This document shows positions 40,001-49,480 of a stretch of 64,000 nucleotides of DNA, piece after piece. The DNA is from Nocardia crassostreae (GTDB lineage: Bacteria > Actinomycetota > Actinomycetes > Mycobacteriales > Mycobacteriaceae). A model generated the notes under the pieces. That model did not search any database, was not told the origin of the DNA, and saw only the letters and a list, made by a program, of their open reading frames with translations. The stretch's first letter is position 1. Every line of letters begins with the position of its first letter. The translations under genes were made by a program, and so were the position numbers. The DNA lies in contig NZ_BDCH01000013.1 of assembly GCF_001613405.1 (NCBI RefSeq), positions 124,001-188,000 on the forward strand, in the 5' to 3' direction.

Positions 40001-41221
40001 GTTTCGCGGCTGGATCCAGCCGCAGGGACAATCGTGCAGTTCGTGTGGCTCGACGCTCCCGGCACGGGTGGATGGCTGGCGGTCGTGGCGCACCATCTGG
40101 TGGTCGACGGGGTGTCGTGGCGGGTGCTGGCGCCGGATCTGCTGTCGGCGCTGGAGCAGGCGATACGAGGTGCGGAGCCGGTGCTGGAGCCGGTCGGGGC
40201 CTCGATGCGGCGCTGGGCGCACGCGCTGGTCGATGCGGGCGTGGCGGACCAGCGGGCGGGAGAGCTGGGGTTGTGGCAGTCGATGGCGACGGATGCGGAT
40301 CCGTTGTGGGGCGGAAGGGAATTGGACCCGTCGGTCGATACGGCATCGGTGCTCGACCATGTGGACGTGCACCTCCCGGAGGCGGTGACGCATGCGCTGC
40401 TGTCGCGGGTTCCGGCGGTGTTCCACTGTGGGGTAAACGACGGCCTGCTGGCGGGTCCGGCTGCGGCGGTGCGGATCTGGCGCGCGAGGCGCGGTATCGA
40501 CGAGCGGTCGGTGCTGATCCGGCTGGAAGGGCACGGTCGCGAGGAGCAGGTCGTCGCCGGTGCGGATCTGTCGCGGACGGTGGGCTGGTTCACCTCGATG
40601 TTCCCGGTGCGGTTCGACCTTTCCGATGTCGACGTCGATGACCTGCGGTCGAACGAGGCCGTGGCGAGTGTGGTGCTGTCGGTGAAGGAAACGCTGCGTG
40701 CGATCCCGGACAAGGGCATCGGTTACGGCCTGCTGCGGTATCTGAATCCGGAAACCGCCGCGCGGCTGCCGGATCGGATGCCGGGCCGGATCGGCTTCAA
40801 CTATCTGGGTTGCGTATCGGCCGCGGACATCGGTGCGGACGGATTGTTCGGCGGGTTGGGCGACCTGGAGATCACGCCGGACCCGCGGACGCCGGTGACG
40901 GTGGCGGTCGACGTATCGGCCATGGTGGTCGACGACCGATTGCGGACCGTATTCCGATTCCCCTCCACCCTGCTGGATCGCGCCGACATCGAGGAACTGG
41001 CGAACCTGTGGTCGGAGTTGCTGACCGCCATCGCCGAGCATGCCGAAAACCCCGGCGCGGGTGGACATTCGCCCTCGGACTTCGAGCTGGTGACGGTCAC
41101 CCAGTCCCAGGTGGCCTCGATCGAGCACAGGTATCCATCGCTGACCGATGTGCTGCCGCCGACGCCATTGCAAGCCGGATTGTTGTTCCATGCGCAGCTG
41201 TCCGGCGGCACGGACAGGTAG
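37082..41221 (+). CDS. NRPS part 4: rest of C, A-PCP-E and start of a next C (truncated)
   Basis: In-frame continuation after the TAA; the first long methionine-initiated stretch starts at 37226. It completes condensation domain 5, then adenylation 5 ([25 protein letters not shown]), carrier [10 protein letters not shown], epimerase [10 protein letters not shown] and the opening of a sixth condensation domain ([22 protein letters not shown]). Homology ends at about 41207 and the TAG at 41219 is random, because the sequence has by then become the antisense end of a dehydratase gene. The rest of module 6 and any thioesterase are absent, so the chain-release step cannot be seen here. Confidence 0.9.
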   Translation, partial: AWSAALDGAEPTLVGGSAAGGDTASANRSIGLDGADTRDLIAAAAAAGVTVNTVLQSAWAIMVAQLSGRTDVIFGATVSGRPGDLPATAHTIGLFINTIPTRIRLDPTETIAGLWTRIHDEQVALLDHHHLGLRDIHVLTGSDSLFDTLMVLESYRVDLHRMEDTAGGGDLAITRIVAADATHYPLTCTAALQDTLRIRLQYQPGVFDTATITAFGERLRAVLRTIAHDPTVPVRDIEVLSWPERHRLVHEWGRSGMLDPDLTTIDTGSTTLPGLLDAAVASNPDGDAVVDGDRRISYRDLDEQSNRRVRSLIGRGVGPESVVAVGAPRSLEWVLSVWAVAKSAAAFVSLDPAHPVERNRFVCGDSDVCCVLARGDFELGADSVEIIRLDRLDLANHSAAAVLDTERRAALRAGNPAYVVYTSGSTGRPKGVDVAHTGLAALTADLVTRCGVGPESRVLGVASWTFDAAILELLLVISGAVTLVVASADVYGGQPLWELLRDHRITHAFLTPAVASSLEPEGLDALRIILTGGDRCSPQLVSRWAGTDSAGMRRMHNLYGPAEASIWVTGGELTCGAAPGIGAPIAGMAALVLDSWLRPVPAGMVGELYVSGAGVARGYRGRSALTASRFVANPFTATGDRLYRTGDLVRWDENGSGIGNLVFVGRADFQVKVRGQRLELGEIETALTEVDGIEQAVVLLHTPPTDTGVGPRLVGYVVPEPGCDTTPATVREQLSERLPGYMVPDLVTVLAELPLTTSGKVDRRALPEPVFAPRTFRAPSSPAEQIIAGVIAEILGLDQVGSDDDFFVLGGDSIVSIQVVARARALGLAFGPRDVFEHRTPARLALIARPADGATSKELPELAGGGIGDLPLLPVARWMVEWGTGFDHFEQHIVLQLPLGATEANLTAAIRALLNRHDMLRSRLQSGTSGDWSLTVDSPGGVNPAAVLRHVLTDADVDRAVIAEHAAAELNSSVSRLDPAAGTIVQFVWLDAPGTGGWLAVVAHHLVVDGVSWRVLAPDLLSALEQAIRGAEPVLEPVGASMRRWAHALVDAGVADQRAGELGLWQSMATDADPLWGGRELDPSVDTASVLDHVDVHLPEAVTHALLSRVPAVFHCGVNDGLLAGPAAAVRIWRARRGIDERSVLIRLEGHGREEQVVAGADLSRTVGWFTSMFPVRFDLSDVDVDDLRSNEAVASVVLSVKETLRAIPDKGIGYGLLRYLNPETAARLPDRMPGRIGFNYLGCVSAADIGADGLFGGLGDLEITPDPRTPVTVAVDVSAMVVDDRLRTVFRFPSTLLDRADIEELANLWSELLTAIAEHAENPGAGGHSPSDFELVTVTQSQVASIEHRYPSLTDVLPPTPLQAGLLFHAQLSGGTDR
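41198..41217. other. NRPS/dehydratase truncation junction with inverted repeat
   Basis: CTGTCCG (41198-41204) and CGGACAG (41211-41217) are a perfect 7-bp inverted repeat around six bases, exactly where NRPS homology ends on the plus strand and dehydratase homology ends on the minus strand. Both genes lose their 3' ends here. The left arm belongs to the NRPS side and the right arm to the dehydratase side, which suggests a join at short inverted homology or an assembly misjoin. Confidence 0.55.
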
Positions 41222-42021
41222 TGCACCTGGTCGGCGAATTCGGCGCGGTACTTCGTCACCGCCGCCGGGTCGCCGGTCCACGAGGTGAGGTAGCTGGTGG
41301 TCAGCCCGAGAACGAGCAGGCCGGATGCGAGCGGGCCCGCCACCCCGGTCGGATCACCCACTGTCCGAGCGTAGTTCAGCAGGTCGGCGGGCTTCAGTGT
41401 GGCGCTCGCGGTGGGCAGCACGGCATTCACGGCCAGGTGGGAGAACTCGACCTGATTGCGTGACCGCCGCCGCTGCGCCATCGCGGCGATCGCAGGATCT
41501 ATCGTGTCGGTGAAATCTGTTGGCCCGGTATCGATATGCGGAGCCGTGCGCCGTGCGCCGGTGTGGGCGAGTAGCGCGGTGGAGCCGGTCTGGACCGGCG
41601 TCCCGTCTTGATCGGTCAGCACCCCCGTGACGGTGATGACGTCGAAAGAGTGGAACTGCCGGAAGGATTCGAAGTACACCTCGCAGGTCAGCACGTCACC
41701 GGCGAGTAGCGGGCGGCCGATATCGAGGGTCTGGTCGACGTGCACGATCCGGTCCAGGCGGTAGCCGGTGACCAGGGTCTCGAGAATCTCGCGCCGCGCC
41801 TGCTGCCAAATCAGGGCGGCGAATGTCGGCGGCGCCACCACCGCGTCGAAACCCAGTCGCGCCGCGGCGCGCTCGTCCCAATGCGCGGGGTGAAAGGCCT
41901 GGACGGCGCGCGCGAATTCGCGAATGCGACCGCGCTCGACCCGGAACGGTTCGGCGCAGCGGTGGCGGTGTCCGACCAGGGCGCGGGCCTGTGCGGCCGC
42001 CGAAGGCAATGTGCTCGTCAT
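41218..42021 (-). pseudogene. MaoC/HadA-type hydroxyacyl dehydratase, 3'-truncated
   Basis: About 268 residues of a double-hot-dog dehydratase remain. The N-terminal half has AVQAFHPAHWDE and VVAPPTFAALIW with TLDIGRPLLAGDVLTCEVYFES; the second half begins at FSHLAVNAVLPTASATLKPADLLNYARTVGDPT. The usual D-x-N-x-I-H active-site segment of the second half is not evident: GDPT runs straight into GVAGPLASGLLVLGL. Homology stops near [12 protein letters not shown]; the open frame to 40801 is only antisense NRPS. The ATG at 42021 has AAAGGA upstream. The enzyme family dehydrates 3-hydroxyacyl thioesters and could have served acyl-chain supply for the neighbouring locus. Confidence 0.65.
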
Positions 42022-42264
42022 AGTCGTGTCCTTTCGAATCTGCGCTCCATGATTCAACGGAATGGTTCGGCGGGGGCGGATTCATCTCGGGATGGTTAGT
42101 TCTCACCGTGCGGCCGAACGGAATTGGTGACGTTCTCCAGAGTTCGACGGGACCTTTTATCCCATATCCGGCCATCGGCCTAGCGTGAGCCCGATTTCGG
42201 ATGTCGGAATTGCGTGCCGGGCAGCCGAAATCGAATCCGTACCCGGGCCGCAGGAAGGCATGAA

Positions 42265-43452
42265 ATGAGACGAACAATCCGCTGCGCGACAGTGAAAGCG
42301 GCAGTCCTGATCGGGGTTTCGGCGCTGGCCGTCGCATTCGGCGGTACGGTGACCGCCGCCCCCGAATCCACACCCACCGAACAGGAACTGGCCGCGTATA
42401 TCGAGGCCGGGCTGAAGGCCGAACCGGTCGCCGGATCCGGATCGGCGTGCACCTCCGGCAGCGGCGCGGGATCGGGCAACGGCTCCGGCGACTGCTTCGG
42501 CGGGTCGGGTTCGAGCTCCGGGTCCGCGGGCGGCTACGCCTCCGACACCGCGGGCCACGGCCCGGCCATGACCTCCTGGTTGGCGGCCTTCGGCTACGGC
42601 CTGTTCCACCCCGATGTCGCGCCACCGGGCGCCAATGACTGGAATTGCAAACCGACCGCCGAGCATCCCCGCCCGGTCGTGCTGCTGCACGGCACTTGGA
42701 TGAACGCGTACAACGGATTCGCCTTCCTCGGCCAGCCCATCAAGGACGCGGGGTTCTGCACCTTCGCCCTGAACTACGGCCGCGCCAACCTGATCGAAGG
42801 CGGCGGCGTGGGTTCGTTCCTGCCCGGCGTCATGGGCACCGGGTACATCCAGGACTCGGCCAAACAGGTCGCTGTTTTCGTCGATCGCGTCCTGGCCGCC
42901 ACGGGAGCCAGCGAGGTCGATATCGTCGCCCACTCCCAGGGCGGATCGATGGCGAACTGGTACACCAAGTTCGAGGGCGGCGCGGCCAAGGTCGACAATC
43001 TGATCACCTACGGCGCCACCCACCACGGCACCTCGCTGGTCGGCATCGGTGCACTCGGCCGCGCCATCAACAATTTCGGGATCGACATTCTCGGCTTCAT
43101 CGAGATCTTCGTCGGCCACGCGGGAATCCAGCAGACCATCGGCTCGGACTTCGTCAACCAGCTCAATGCCGCCGGTGACACCGTGCCCGGGGTCGACTAC
43201 ACCATCGTCGGCAGCCGCTACGACGAGATCACGAACCCGTACGACCTGACCTTCCTGAAGGCGGGCCCCGGCGCGACCGTCGACAATATCCTGCTGCAGG
43301 ACGGCTGCGAACAGGATCTCTCCGACCACCTCACCATGCTGTATTCGCCGCGCGCGCTGTCGATCGCGCTGCGCGCACTGGATCCGGCCCGATTCCCCGC
43401 GCTGGACTGCACCTTCAATCCGTGGCTGCTGGGCGGTGGCGGATCGCTCTGA
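42265..43452 (+). CDS. Secreted lipase/esterase
   Basis: A 395-residue exported alpha/beta hydrolase. It has a signal peptide (MRRTIRC, hydrophobic core VLIGVSALAVAF, cleavage near TAA-PE), then a Gly/Ser-rich linker (about 58-90) containing two Cys. The hydrolase domain follows: oxyanion segment LLHGTWMNAYNGF, nucleophile elbow AHSQGGSMANW, and late acidic and His residues in CEQDLSDHLTMLYSP. This fits secreted actinobacterial triacylglycerol lipases. The ATG at 42265 follows AGGAAGG by six bases. The 243-bp gap upstream separates it from the divergent dehydratase, and its 3' end overlaps the convergent TetR gene by 38 bp. Confidence 0.87.
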   Translation: MRRTIRCATVKAAVLIGVSALAVAFGGTVTAAPESTPTEQELAAYIEAGLKAEPVAGSGSACTSGSGAGSGNGSGDCFGGSGSSSGSAGGYASDTAGHGPAMTSWLAAFGYGLFHPDVAPPGANDWNCKPTAEHPRPVVLLHGTWMNAYNGFAFLGQPIKDAGFCTFALNYGRANLIEGGGVGSFLPGVMGTGYIQDSAKQVAVFVDRVLAATGASEVDIVAHSQGGSMANWYTKFEGGAAKVDNLITYGATHHGTSLVGIGALGRAINNFGIDILGFIEIFVGHAGIQQTIGSDFVNQLNAAGDTVPGVDYTIVGSRYDEITNPYDLTFLKAGPGATVDNILLQDGCEQDLSDHLTMLYSPRALSIALRALDPARFPALDCTFNPWLLGGGGSL

Positions 43453-44110
43453 CATAGTGATCGAAGTCGGCGGGTTGCGCGGCCCGCACCTCGGCCTCGA
43501 TCCACGTCCCCATCATGCGCGCGGTCATGGCGATGGCCTGGCTGCCGACCTCCGGCACCGAGGCCCGCAGCACCGCCGCGAATCCGGTATTGATGAGCAC
43601 GAAGGTCATGGCGTCGTACTTCTCGTCGTCGCCCGGGCCGAGCATCTGGATCAGCAGGACCTTCACCAGCAGTCGCAGGCGTGGTTCGAATTCCGGTATG
43701 CCGCTGCTGTAGAACTGCACGCCCGCCACCATGGCGCCCACCAGCTTGGCATTGGCCACCAATTCCTCGGTGAACACCTCCAGAATCTCGGTGACCAGCT
43801 GCGGAATCGAGGTGAGGAATACCTCGTTCGGCTGCTGCGGCCGACTCGACATCCAATGGATGAAACGCTGTTCGGCACTCACCAGCATGCGTTCGAGCAA
43901 TTCGTCGACAATGACCGAACGATCGGGGAAATAGCGATAGACCGTGCCGATGCTCACCCCCGCCTCGGCCGCGATTCGATTGGTCGAGGAATCGGCGATG
44001 CCGCGCTCCCCGAATACCCGCGCGGCGGTATCGAGAATGTGTTCGCGGGTCGCCTGCGCGCGCTGCTGGGTCGGGCGACGGCGTTGCCGGACGGCCTTCG
44101 GCGCCATCAC
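43415..44110 (-). CDS. TetR-family regulator
   Basis: A 231-residue TetR-type protein with RIAAEAGVSIGTVYRYFPDRSVIVDELL as the DNA-binding part and a hydrophobic ligand-binding half. A perfect TGAGC-GTT-GCTCA palindrome lies 24 bp upstream of its start, between it and the divergent UbiB-type kinase gene. It probably represses itself and perhaps that kinase; the ligand is unknown. Confidence 0.87.
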   Translation of the reverse strand: MMAPKAVRQRRRPTQQRAQATREHILDTAARVFGERGIADSSTNRIAAEAGVSIGTVYRYFPDRSVIVDELLERMLVSAEQRFIHWMSSRPQQPNEVFLTSIPQLVTEILEVFTEELVANAKLVGAMVAGVQFYSSGIPEFEPRLRLLVKVLLIQMLGPGDDEKYDAMTFVLINTGFAAVLRASVPEVGSQAIAMTARMMGTWIEAEVRAAQPADFDHYVRAIRHRPAATD

Positions 44111-44134
44111 AGCCTCCCTGGATGCGATGAAAAC

Positions 44135-44147
44135 TGAGCGTTGCTCA
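44135..44147. promoter_or_regulatory. TetR-type operator between tetR and the UbiB-like kinase gene
   Basis: TGAGC-GTT-GCTCA is a perfect inverted repeat (5 + 3 + 5) in the 98-bp divergent intergenic region. Its form is typical of TetR-family operators, and the neighbouring TetR is the obvious candidate. Confidence 0.5.
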
Positions 44148-44208
44148 TCTTACGAAGCCCGCCGTCTGGTTGTATGTTGTTGCGCCAGAAGAATCCACGG
44201 AGGTGCGC

Positions 44209-45588
44209 ATGGTCGCCGGTCGAGTGCCCAGCGGTCGGCTGGCCCGCGGAACCCGGCTCGGACGGCTCGCCGCCGGGCAGGCCGCGCGCGGGGTCGGCAC
44301 CCGGCTGTCGATGATCGGGCGCACCGAGCAGGCGCGGCAGCTGCTCGCCGAACGCTCCACGCTGCAAGCCGCGCAGCAGATCGTCACCGTGCTCGGCGGC
44401 ATGAAGGGCGCCGCCATGAAACTGGGCCAGATGCTGTCGGTGCTCGATGTCGACCTGGTGCCGGAATCGCATCGAGAAGTGTTCCGGCTCAAGCTCGCCG
44501 AACTGCGCGACCGCGCACCGGAGGTGTCGTTCGCCGCCATGCGCCAGGTCATCGAGAACGACCTCGGTCCCCTGTCCCGCACCTTCGCCGACTTCGACGA
44601 GACCCCCATCGCGGCCGCGTCGATCGGCCAGGTGTACCGGGCGCGTCTGCGTGGCGGACGCACCGTCGCGGTGAAGGTGAAGTACCCCGGCGTCGACCAG
44701 GCCGTCCACGCCGATATGCGCAACCTCGAACTCTTCAGCAAACTCTGGAAGTCCGTGCTGCCCAGCGCCGCCGACGCCGCCGTCCTGGACGAGGTCACCC
44801 GCAATATCGGCGGCGAACTCGACTACCTGCGCGAGGCTCGCACCCAGCATCGAGTAGCGCACCGCTACCGCGACCATCCCTACATCTTGGTCCCCGACAG
44901 CATCGAAAAGCATTGCACCGACCACGTTCTCGTCACCGAGTTCGTCGAAGGCAAATCCTTCGAGCAGCTCCGCGCCCTACCCGCCCCAGACCGCAACCAC
45001 ATCGGCGAACTGATCTACCGCTTCTACATCAGCTCCCTGTTCGCCGACCATGAATTCTGCGGCGACCCCCACCCCGGCAATATCCTCCAAGCCGCCGACG
45101 GCCGAGTAGCCTTCGTCGACTTCGGCCTCTACCACCGCATGGACCCCGCCCACGCCGAATTCGAACGCACCGCCCTGCGCGCCGCAGGCGAATACCGCGC
45201 CGAAGACCTCTACCACCAATGGTCCACCCGCGGCATCATCGACCCCGACTCCGCCGTAACCCCTCGAGAATGCCTCGACTACGTCTGGGCCGCAGCCGGT
45301 TGGCACCTCCTCGACGAACAACTAACAATCACCCCCGACCTGGCCACCGGCGCCATCATCCTCGCCATAGACCCCCGAACCGCCGACTTCCGCGGCATCC
45401 GAAAACAACTCCTCCCACCCGAACACGTCTTCTCCCGCCGCGCCGACCTCTTCACCTTCGCCGCCCTAGGCCAACTCCACACAACAGCCAACTGGCACAC
45501 CCTAGCCCGCGAATGGCTCTACAACACCCCACCCACCACCGAAATCGGCCGCACAATCGCGAAATGGCAAGCCGCCCTGCAGCCCTGA
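44209..45588 (+). CDS. UbiB/ABC1 (AarF)-family atypical kinase
   Basis: A 459-residue member of the UbiB/ABC1/ADCK atypical kinase family. Seen: the Ala-rich KGAAMKLGQMLS signature, a catalytic-lysine segment VAVKVKYPG, hinge VTEFVEGKSFEQL, catalytic-loop CGDPHPGNILQ and metal-binding VDFGLYHRM. Family members act on lipid or quinone metabolism; the target here is unknown. The ATG at 44209 has GGAGG five bases upstream. Codon use in the last 400 bp shifts toward codons such as CTA, ACA and ATA that are rare in neighbouring genes. Confidence 0.87.
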   Translation: MVAGRVPSGRLARGTRLGRLAAGQAARGVGTRLSMIGRTEQARQLLAERSTLQAAQQIVTVLGGMKGAAMKLGQMLSVLDVDLVPESHREVFRLKLAELRDRAPEVSFAAMRQVIENDLGPLSRTFADFDETPIAAASIGQVYRARLRGGRTVAVKVKYPGVDQAVHADMRNLELFSKLWKSVLPSAADAAVLDEVTRNIGGELDYLREARTQHRVAHRYRDHPYILVPDSIEKHCTDHVLVTEFVEGKSFEQLRALPAPDRNHIGELIYRFYISSLFADHEFCGDPHPGNILQAADGRVAFVDFGLYHRMDPAHAEFERTALRAAGEYRAEDLYHQWSTRGIIDPDSAVTPRECLDYVWAAAGWHLLDEQLTITPDLATGAIILAIDPRTADFRGIRKQLLPPEHVFSRRADLFTFAALGQLHTTANWHTLAREWLYNTPPTTEIGRTIAKWQAALQP

Positions 45589-45884
45589 ACCCCCCGCCCG
45601 CGAACCTGCCCGACGATGGTGGTGTGAAATCGGGTTGGTTCGATTGGGGTGGGTTGGTTAGGGTGGCGGGGTGAATTCTCCGGAGGCATCCAGACGGTAG
45701 CCGCCTGGCGGTTGTGCTGGGCGGCGTTGTGAGCTTGCGGTGCCGGGCGCGTGGCGGTCGGTGGGTTGGAGCGGCTTGCGGCGCTGGATGCTGTCTTCTT
45801 GCGGGTGGGCTGGGTGCCTGATTCGCAATCGTTGTGGGTGCCGCTGGGTTGAGCCGGGGCGCCCCTGTGTCCGGGAGTTTCACT

Positions 45885-47055
45885 ATGCCCATTGTGGTTT
45901 TCGTGCTGGCTGTTGCGGTTTTCGCGCAGGGCACATCCGAGTTCATGGTGTCGGGGTTGTTGAAGCGGATTGCGGGTGATGTCGGGGTTTCGCTCGGGGG
46001 TGCGGGGTTGCTTACTTCGCTGTTCGCGGCGGGGATGGTGTTGGGGGCGCCGGTGATGGCCATGGCGGCGGGGCGGTTGCCGATGAGGTATTCGCTGGTG
46101 GGGTTCTTGGGGGTGTTCTTCTTGGCGCATGTGATCGGTGCTGTGGCAAGTGGATTCGCGGTGTTGTTGGCGACTCGCGTAGTTGCGGCGGTTGCGAATG
46201 CTGGTTTTCTGGCGATCGCGTTGGCTGGGTTGCCGCGATTGGTTGGGGCTGCGGGGGGTGGGGCGCGCGACTTCGGTCGTGGTGTCCGGGGTTACGGTGG
46301 CATGTATTGCCGGGGTGCCCGCGGGGACTGTGCTCGGGCAGGTTTGGGGATGGCGGTCGGCTTTCTGGGCTGTTGCCGTTCTCGGCGCTGCGGTGCTCGT
46401 TCCGCTCTGGGTGCTGGTCGGTCGTGCGGAGGGGGAGCGGTATGACGGTGCCGGGCAGTCGATTTCGCGTGAATGGTCGGTTGTCACGCGGCGTCCGGTT
46501 CTTGCCGCGGTTGTCACCGGGGTGCTGGTGAATGCCGGGACGTTCGCTGGGTTCACGTATCTGGGCACGATCACTGCCGATCTCTCGGGAACGGGTGATC
46601 GGTGGGTTCCGTTGGTGCTCGGGGCATTCGGTGTCGGGTCGTTCGGCGGCGTGCTGCTGAGTGGCCGCTTCAGCCATCACGGTCGGCGGATCATCACTAT
46701 CGGGACGCTGAGCCTGATCGGAATCTGGCTGCTGGCCGCCGTGACCGCGCACACTGTGGCCGGGGTGCTGATCATGTCGGTAGTGGCCGGGGCGGCCGCC
46801 TTCGGTGTGGGCTCGACACTCATCGGCATGATCGTCGAGGCTGCCGCGCCTAGCGCACCGCATATCGCGGGAGCTCTCGCGACGACCGCATTCAACCTCG
46901 GCGCTGTGCTTGGCCCAGCCGTGGCCGGTCCGATCGTCGACAACACCGCGAACCCGACCTCCGCGTTCCTCTCGAGCGCGGCATTCACAGTCGCAGCCGC
47001 GAGCATCGTCCTACTGACCTCCCGCCCAACCCGCCATCCCACCCCCGTGGGCTGA
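45885..47055 (+). pseudogene. MFS drug-exporter-type transporter, frameshifted
   Basis: Two overlapping frames together make one 12-helix MFS permease of the DHA type (about 390 residues). The first (from ATG 45885, GGGAG upstream) covers VVFVLAVAVFAQGTSEFMVSGLL through ANAGFLAIALAGLPRLVGAAG. The second, one frame over, continues RATSVVVSGVTVACIAGVPAGTVLGQ to the end. The switch lies at the six-G run 46253-46258; removing one G gives AAGVGRATS and restores a continuous protein. It is either truly frameshifted or has a homopolymer sequencing error. The 296-bp gap to the kinase upstream shows no other gene I can support. Confidence 0.82.
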
Positions 47056-47060
47056 GCCGA

Positions 47061-47113
47061 AGCAGGTACTGGTGCAGGCAAAGGTCGAGAAGACCCCTGC
47101 ACCACTACCTGCT
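47061..47113. terminator. Long hairpin between convergent genes
   Basis: Arms at 47061-47078 and 47096-47113 pair over 18 bases with one mismatch, around a 17-base loop. It sits in the 64-bp space between the MFS stop and the convergent protease stop, so it can end transcription from both sides. There is no T run, as is common in high-GC actinobacteria. Confidence 0.7.
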
Positions 47114-47119
47114 CCCGGG

Positions 47120-48259
47120 TCAGTGGGTGCGGATTTGGAGGCCTGGGTTCTCGGTTAGGACTGCGGAGATGGATTGGGCTACTACGCGGAAGAGGTTTCG
47201 GCGGGTTTGGTCGTGCCAGCGAGGGTCCAGGTAGGCGGCTGGGTCGGTGGGGAGGTCGAGGGTGCTTTCCAGGCGGCTGACTATGCCTACTGCGGAGGTG
47301 CCGGTGATGATCGGGCCGCCGCTGTCGCCGGAGAACTGGAAGGCGGTGTGGGTGAAGGATTGGGAGGGGCCACCGTCTTCGGGAGGGTCTACGTCGACGA
47401 TTACGCCGCAGGTGTAGCCGGTGGTGTGGCCCAGTTTGCAGACGGGGGCGCCGATTACGGGGTCGGCTACTCCGGTGATGGGAAGAGGTTTCGTGCCGCG
47501 CGAGCGGACGAGGTTGTTGTCGAAGAGGGGGCGGGCCTCGTCGCTGATTCGAATTATCGCGTAGTCGCGGGCGGTGTTCTTGAACGTCAATGACTTGTGG
47601 AAGTGTCCGACCGGGGTGTCCACGCCATTCTTTGTCGAGGGGGCGTACACGTGCAGTGGGTTGGGGTTCTCTTTCTCCGCCTCCATATTGCAATGGCCTG
47701 CGGTGATATTGACGGTCGCGCCGTCGTGGTCGATGCCGTTGAAGCCCCATGAGCACATTCCGAAGCTGACCTTCTTTCCCTGTGGCGGCATGGCCACGAA
47801 GGGGTCGCCGCCCGCGACTTCGGTCGCCGCTGGGCGATCGCCGCTCCGGCGCTCCACCGGCGTCGGCACGGCGGGGGAGGCGGGGAGCCCGAGGACGAGC
47901 ACGTCTCGAATGTCGAATCCCGCTGTGCCTGCGTCCATTCGGACGATATCGGCCCCGGGACCCGCGGCGAGCGCCAGCACGCCGCGCACCTCCGAATCCA
48001 GCCCCGCCTGCTCGATCGAATCCGGAAATTGCTCGCGCGCCGTCGCGGTGAAGACCGCCAATTGCTGCGCGACCCGGGATCGCCGCAGATACTCCTCCGC
48101 CGATATGTGCAGGTCCCGAGAAATCGCCGCGGTCAACTCCTCCGGCAGCAGCCGCGTCGACTGAATGGGCTCCGCCTGTGCCGGGCTCGGACCTCCGAGA
48201 AAGGCGATCGTCAGTCCGATGACGATCTGGCCCGCCGCGCATTGCCGCCGATTCAGCAC
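47120..48259 (-). CDS. Secreted trypsin-like serine protease (S1 family)
   Basis: A 379-residue exported protein. The signal peptide has a hydrophobic core (IVIGLTIAFLGG) and a likely cleavage after AQA. A propeptide-like region of about 130 residues precedes an S1 chymotrypsin-fold protease: catalytic His in NITAGHC, Asp in RDYAIIRI and Ser in SGDSGGPI, with paired Cys residues. The layout resembles the alpha-lytic/streptogrisin-type secreted proteases of actinobacteria. The start at 48259 is supported by GGAG-like sequence (AAGGAGCTGAAAG) upstream. Confidence 0.88.
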   Translation of the reverse strand: MLNRRQCAAGQIVIGLTIAFLGGPSPAQAEPIQSTRLLPEELTAAISRDLHISAEEYLRRSRVAQQLAVFTATAREQFPDSIEQAGLDSEVRGVLALAAGPGADIVRMDAGTAGFDIRDVLVLGLPASPAVPTPVERRSGDRPAATEVAGGDPFVAMPPQGKKVSFGMCSWGFNGIDHDGATVNITAGHCNMEAEKENPNPLHVYAPSTKNGVDTPVGHFHKSLTFKNTARDYAIIRISDEARPLFDNNLVRSRGTKPLPITGVADPVIGAPVCKLGHTTGYTCGVIVDVDPPEDGGPSQSFTHTAFQFSGDSGGPIITGTSAVGIVSRLESTLDLPTDPAAYLDPRWHDQTRRNLFRVVAQSISAVLTENPGLQIRTH

Positions 48260-48386
48260 GCTTTCAGCTCCTTCGTCCGTGGTAGACCAAGAGAATTACG
48301 CGGTACAAGATCGAAAACCGGCGTCAATAGTTCCATTGCACGGACGCGATTGCGCGCAGGCCACTATCGGCGCGGCGCGAGCCGAA

Positions 48387-49406
48387 TCAGCGACGCCGCA
48401 GCGCCGGGTCGAGCAGGGCGGGCGGCGTGTCGACCTTCTCGTGTGGGGCGAGGTCGATGCCGGGGGCCGCGATCGAGTCGATCGCATCCAGCACGTCGGC
48501 GGGCAGTACGGTGTCCGCGGCCGCGAGCTGGGACCGCAGGTGATCCAGGGTGCGCGGCCCGATGAGCGCGCTGGTCACCGTCGGATGCGCCGTCACGAAT
48601 CCGAGGGCGAGCTGGATCATGGTCAGCCCGGCCTTGTCGGCGACCTTCGCCAATGCCTCGACGGCTTCCAGTTTGGCGCGATTGGCCGGGACGGCCGTGT
48701 CGTAGCGATCCTTCATGAAACTCGAACGGTTCGTGGTGATTTCGCGCCCCTCGCGGATAGCGCCGGACAGCCAGCCCGACGCCAGCGGACTCCACACCAG
48801 CACCCCGAGCCCGTACTCCTGAGCCACCGGAAGCACATGCGCCTCGACGCCGCGCTGCAGTATCGAATAGCTCGGCTGCTCGGTCACATATCGGCTCAGC
48901 CGGTGCTCGCGCGCCGCCCACTGCGCCTGCACGATGCGATACGCCGGAAACGTCGACGAACTGAAGTAGCGGATCTTGCCCGCACGCTGGAGATCGGTCA
49001 GCGCGGAGAGCGTCTCCTCATCGCTGGTGTCCGGATCCCACCGATGCATCTGATAGAGATCGATATGGTCGACGCCGAGCCGTCGCAGACTGTCGTCCAG
49101 CGCCCGGACCAGCCAGCGTCGCGAACTCCCCCGATGATTGGGGTCCTCGCTCATGGGCATGTAGGCCTTGGTGGCCAGCACGATGTCCTCGCGCCGCCCG
49201 GCAATCGCCTTGCCGACCAGTTCCTCCGACTCGCCGCGCCCGTACCAGTCGGCAGTATCGATGAGGTTGATCCCGGCCGCGAGTGCGGCATCGACGATCG
49301 CCGTGGCCTCCTCCTGCGTGGTGCGCCCGATCTGCCCGAAATTCATGGCGCCCAGCGCGAGCGAACTGACCTTGACGCCGGTCCGGCCCAATGTGCGGTA
49401 CTGCAT
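48387..49406 (-). CDS. Aldo-keto reductase
   Basis: A 339-residue AKR barrel enzyme. The catalytic tetrad is visible: Asp and Tyr in LIDTADWYGRGESE, Lys in VLATKAY and His in DLYQMHRWDPD. The C-terminal NADPH-binding segment is ALIGPRTLDHLRSQL. The ATG at 49406 has GGAGG seven bases upstream. It is divergent from a TetR gene, with two copies of a palindromic operator between them, so it is probably the repressor's target, as in many detoxification pairs. Confidence 0.88.
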   Translation of the reverse strand: MQYRTLGRTGVKVSSLALGAMNFGQIGRTTQEEATAIVDAALAAGINLIDTADWYGRGESEELVGKAIAGRREDIVLATKAYMPMSEDPNHRGSSRRWLVRALDDSLRRLGVDHIDLYQMHRWDPDTSDEETLSALTDLQRAGKIRYFSSSTFPAYRIVQAQWAAREHRLSRYVTEQPSYSILQRGVEAHVLPVAQEYGLGVLVWSPLASGWLSGAIREGREITTNRSSFMKDRYDTAVPANRAKLEAVEALAKVADKAGLTMIQLALGFVTAHPTVTSALIGPRTLDHLRSQLAAADTVLPADVLDAIDSIAAPGIDLAPHEKVDTPPALLDPALRRR

Positions 49407-49480
49407 GACTGATCCTCCATGCGAGGTGAAAGCGACCGCGGAGCTTGGTCCGGCCCGGCCGCTCTGGCATTCTGAACAAG

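Noticed and set aside
40801..41217. C-terminal extension of the dehydratase frame
   Set aside because: It is the antisense of the NRPS epimerase and condensation domains, so it is not dehydratase sequence.
45519..46863. Long minus-strand frames rich in Pro, His and Arg
   Set aside because: Antisense to the kinase end and the MFS gene; composition is typical of reverse-strand frames in high-GC DNA.
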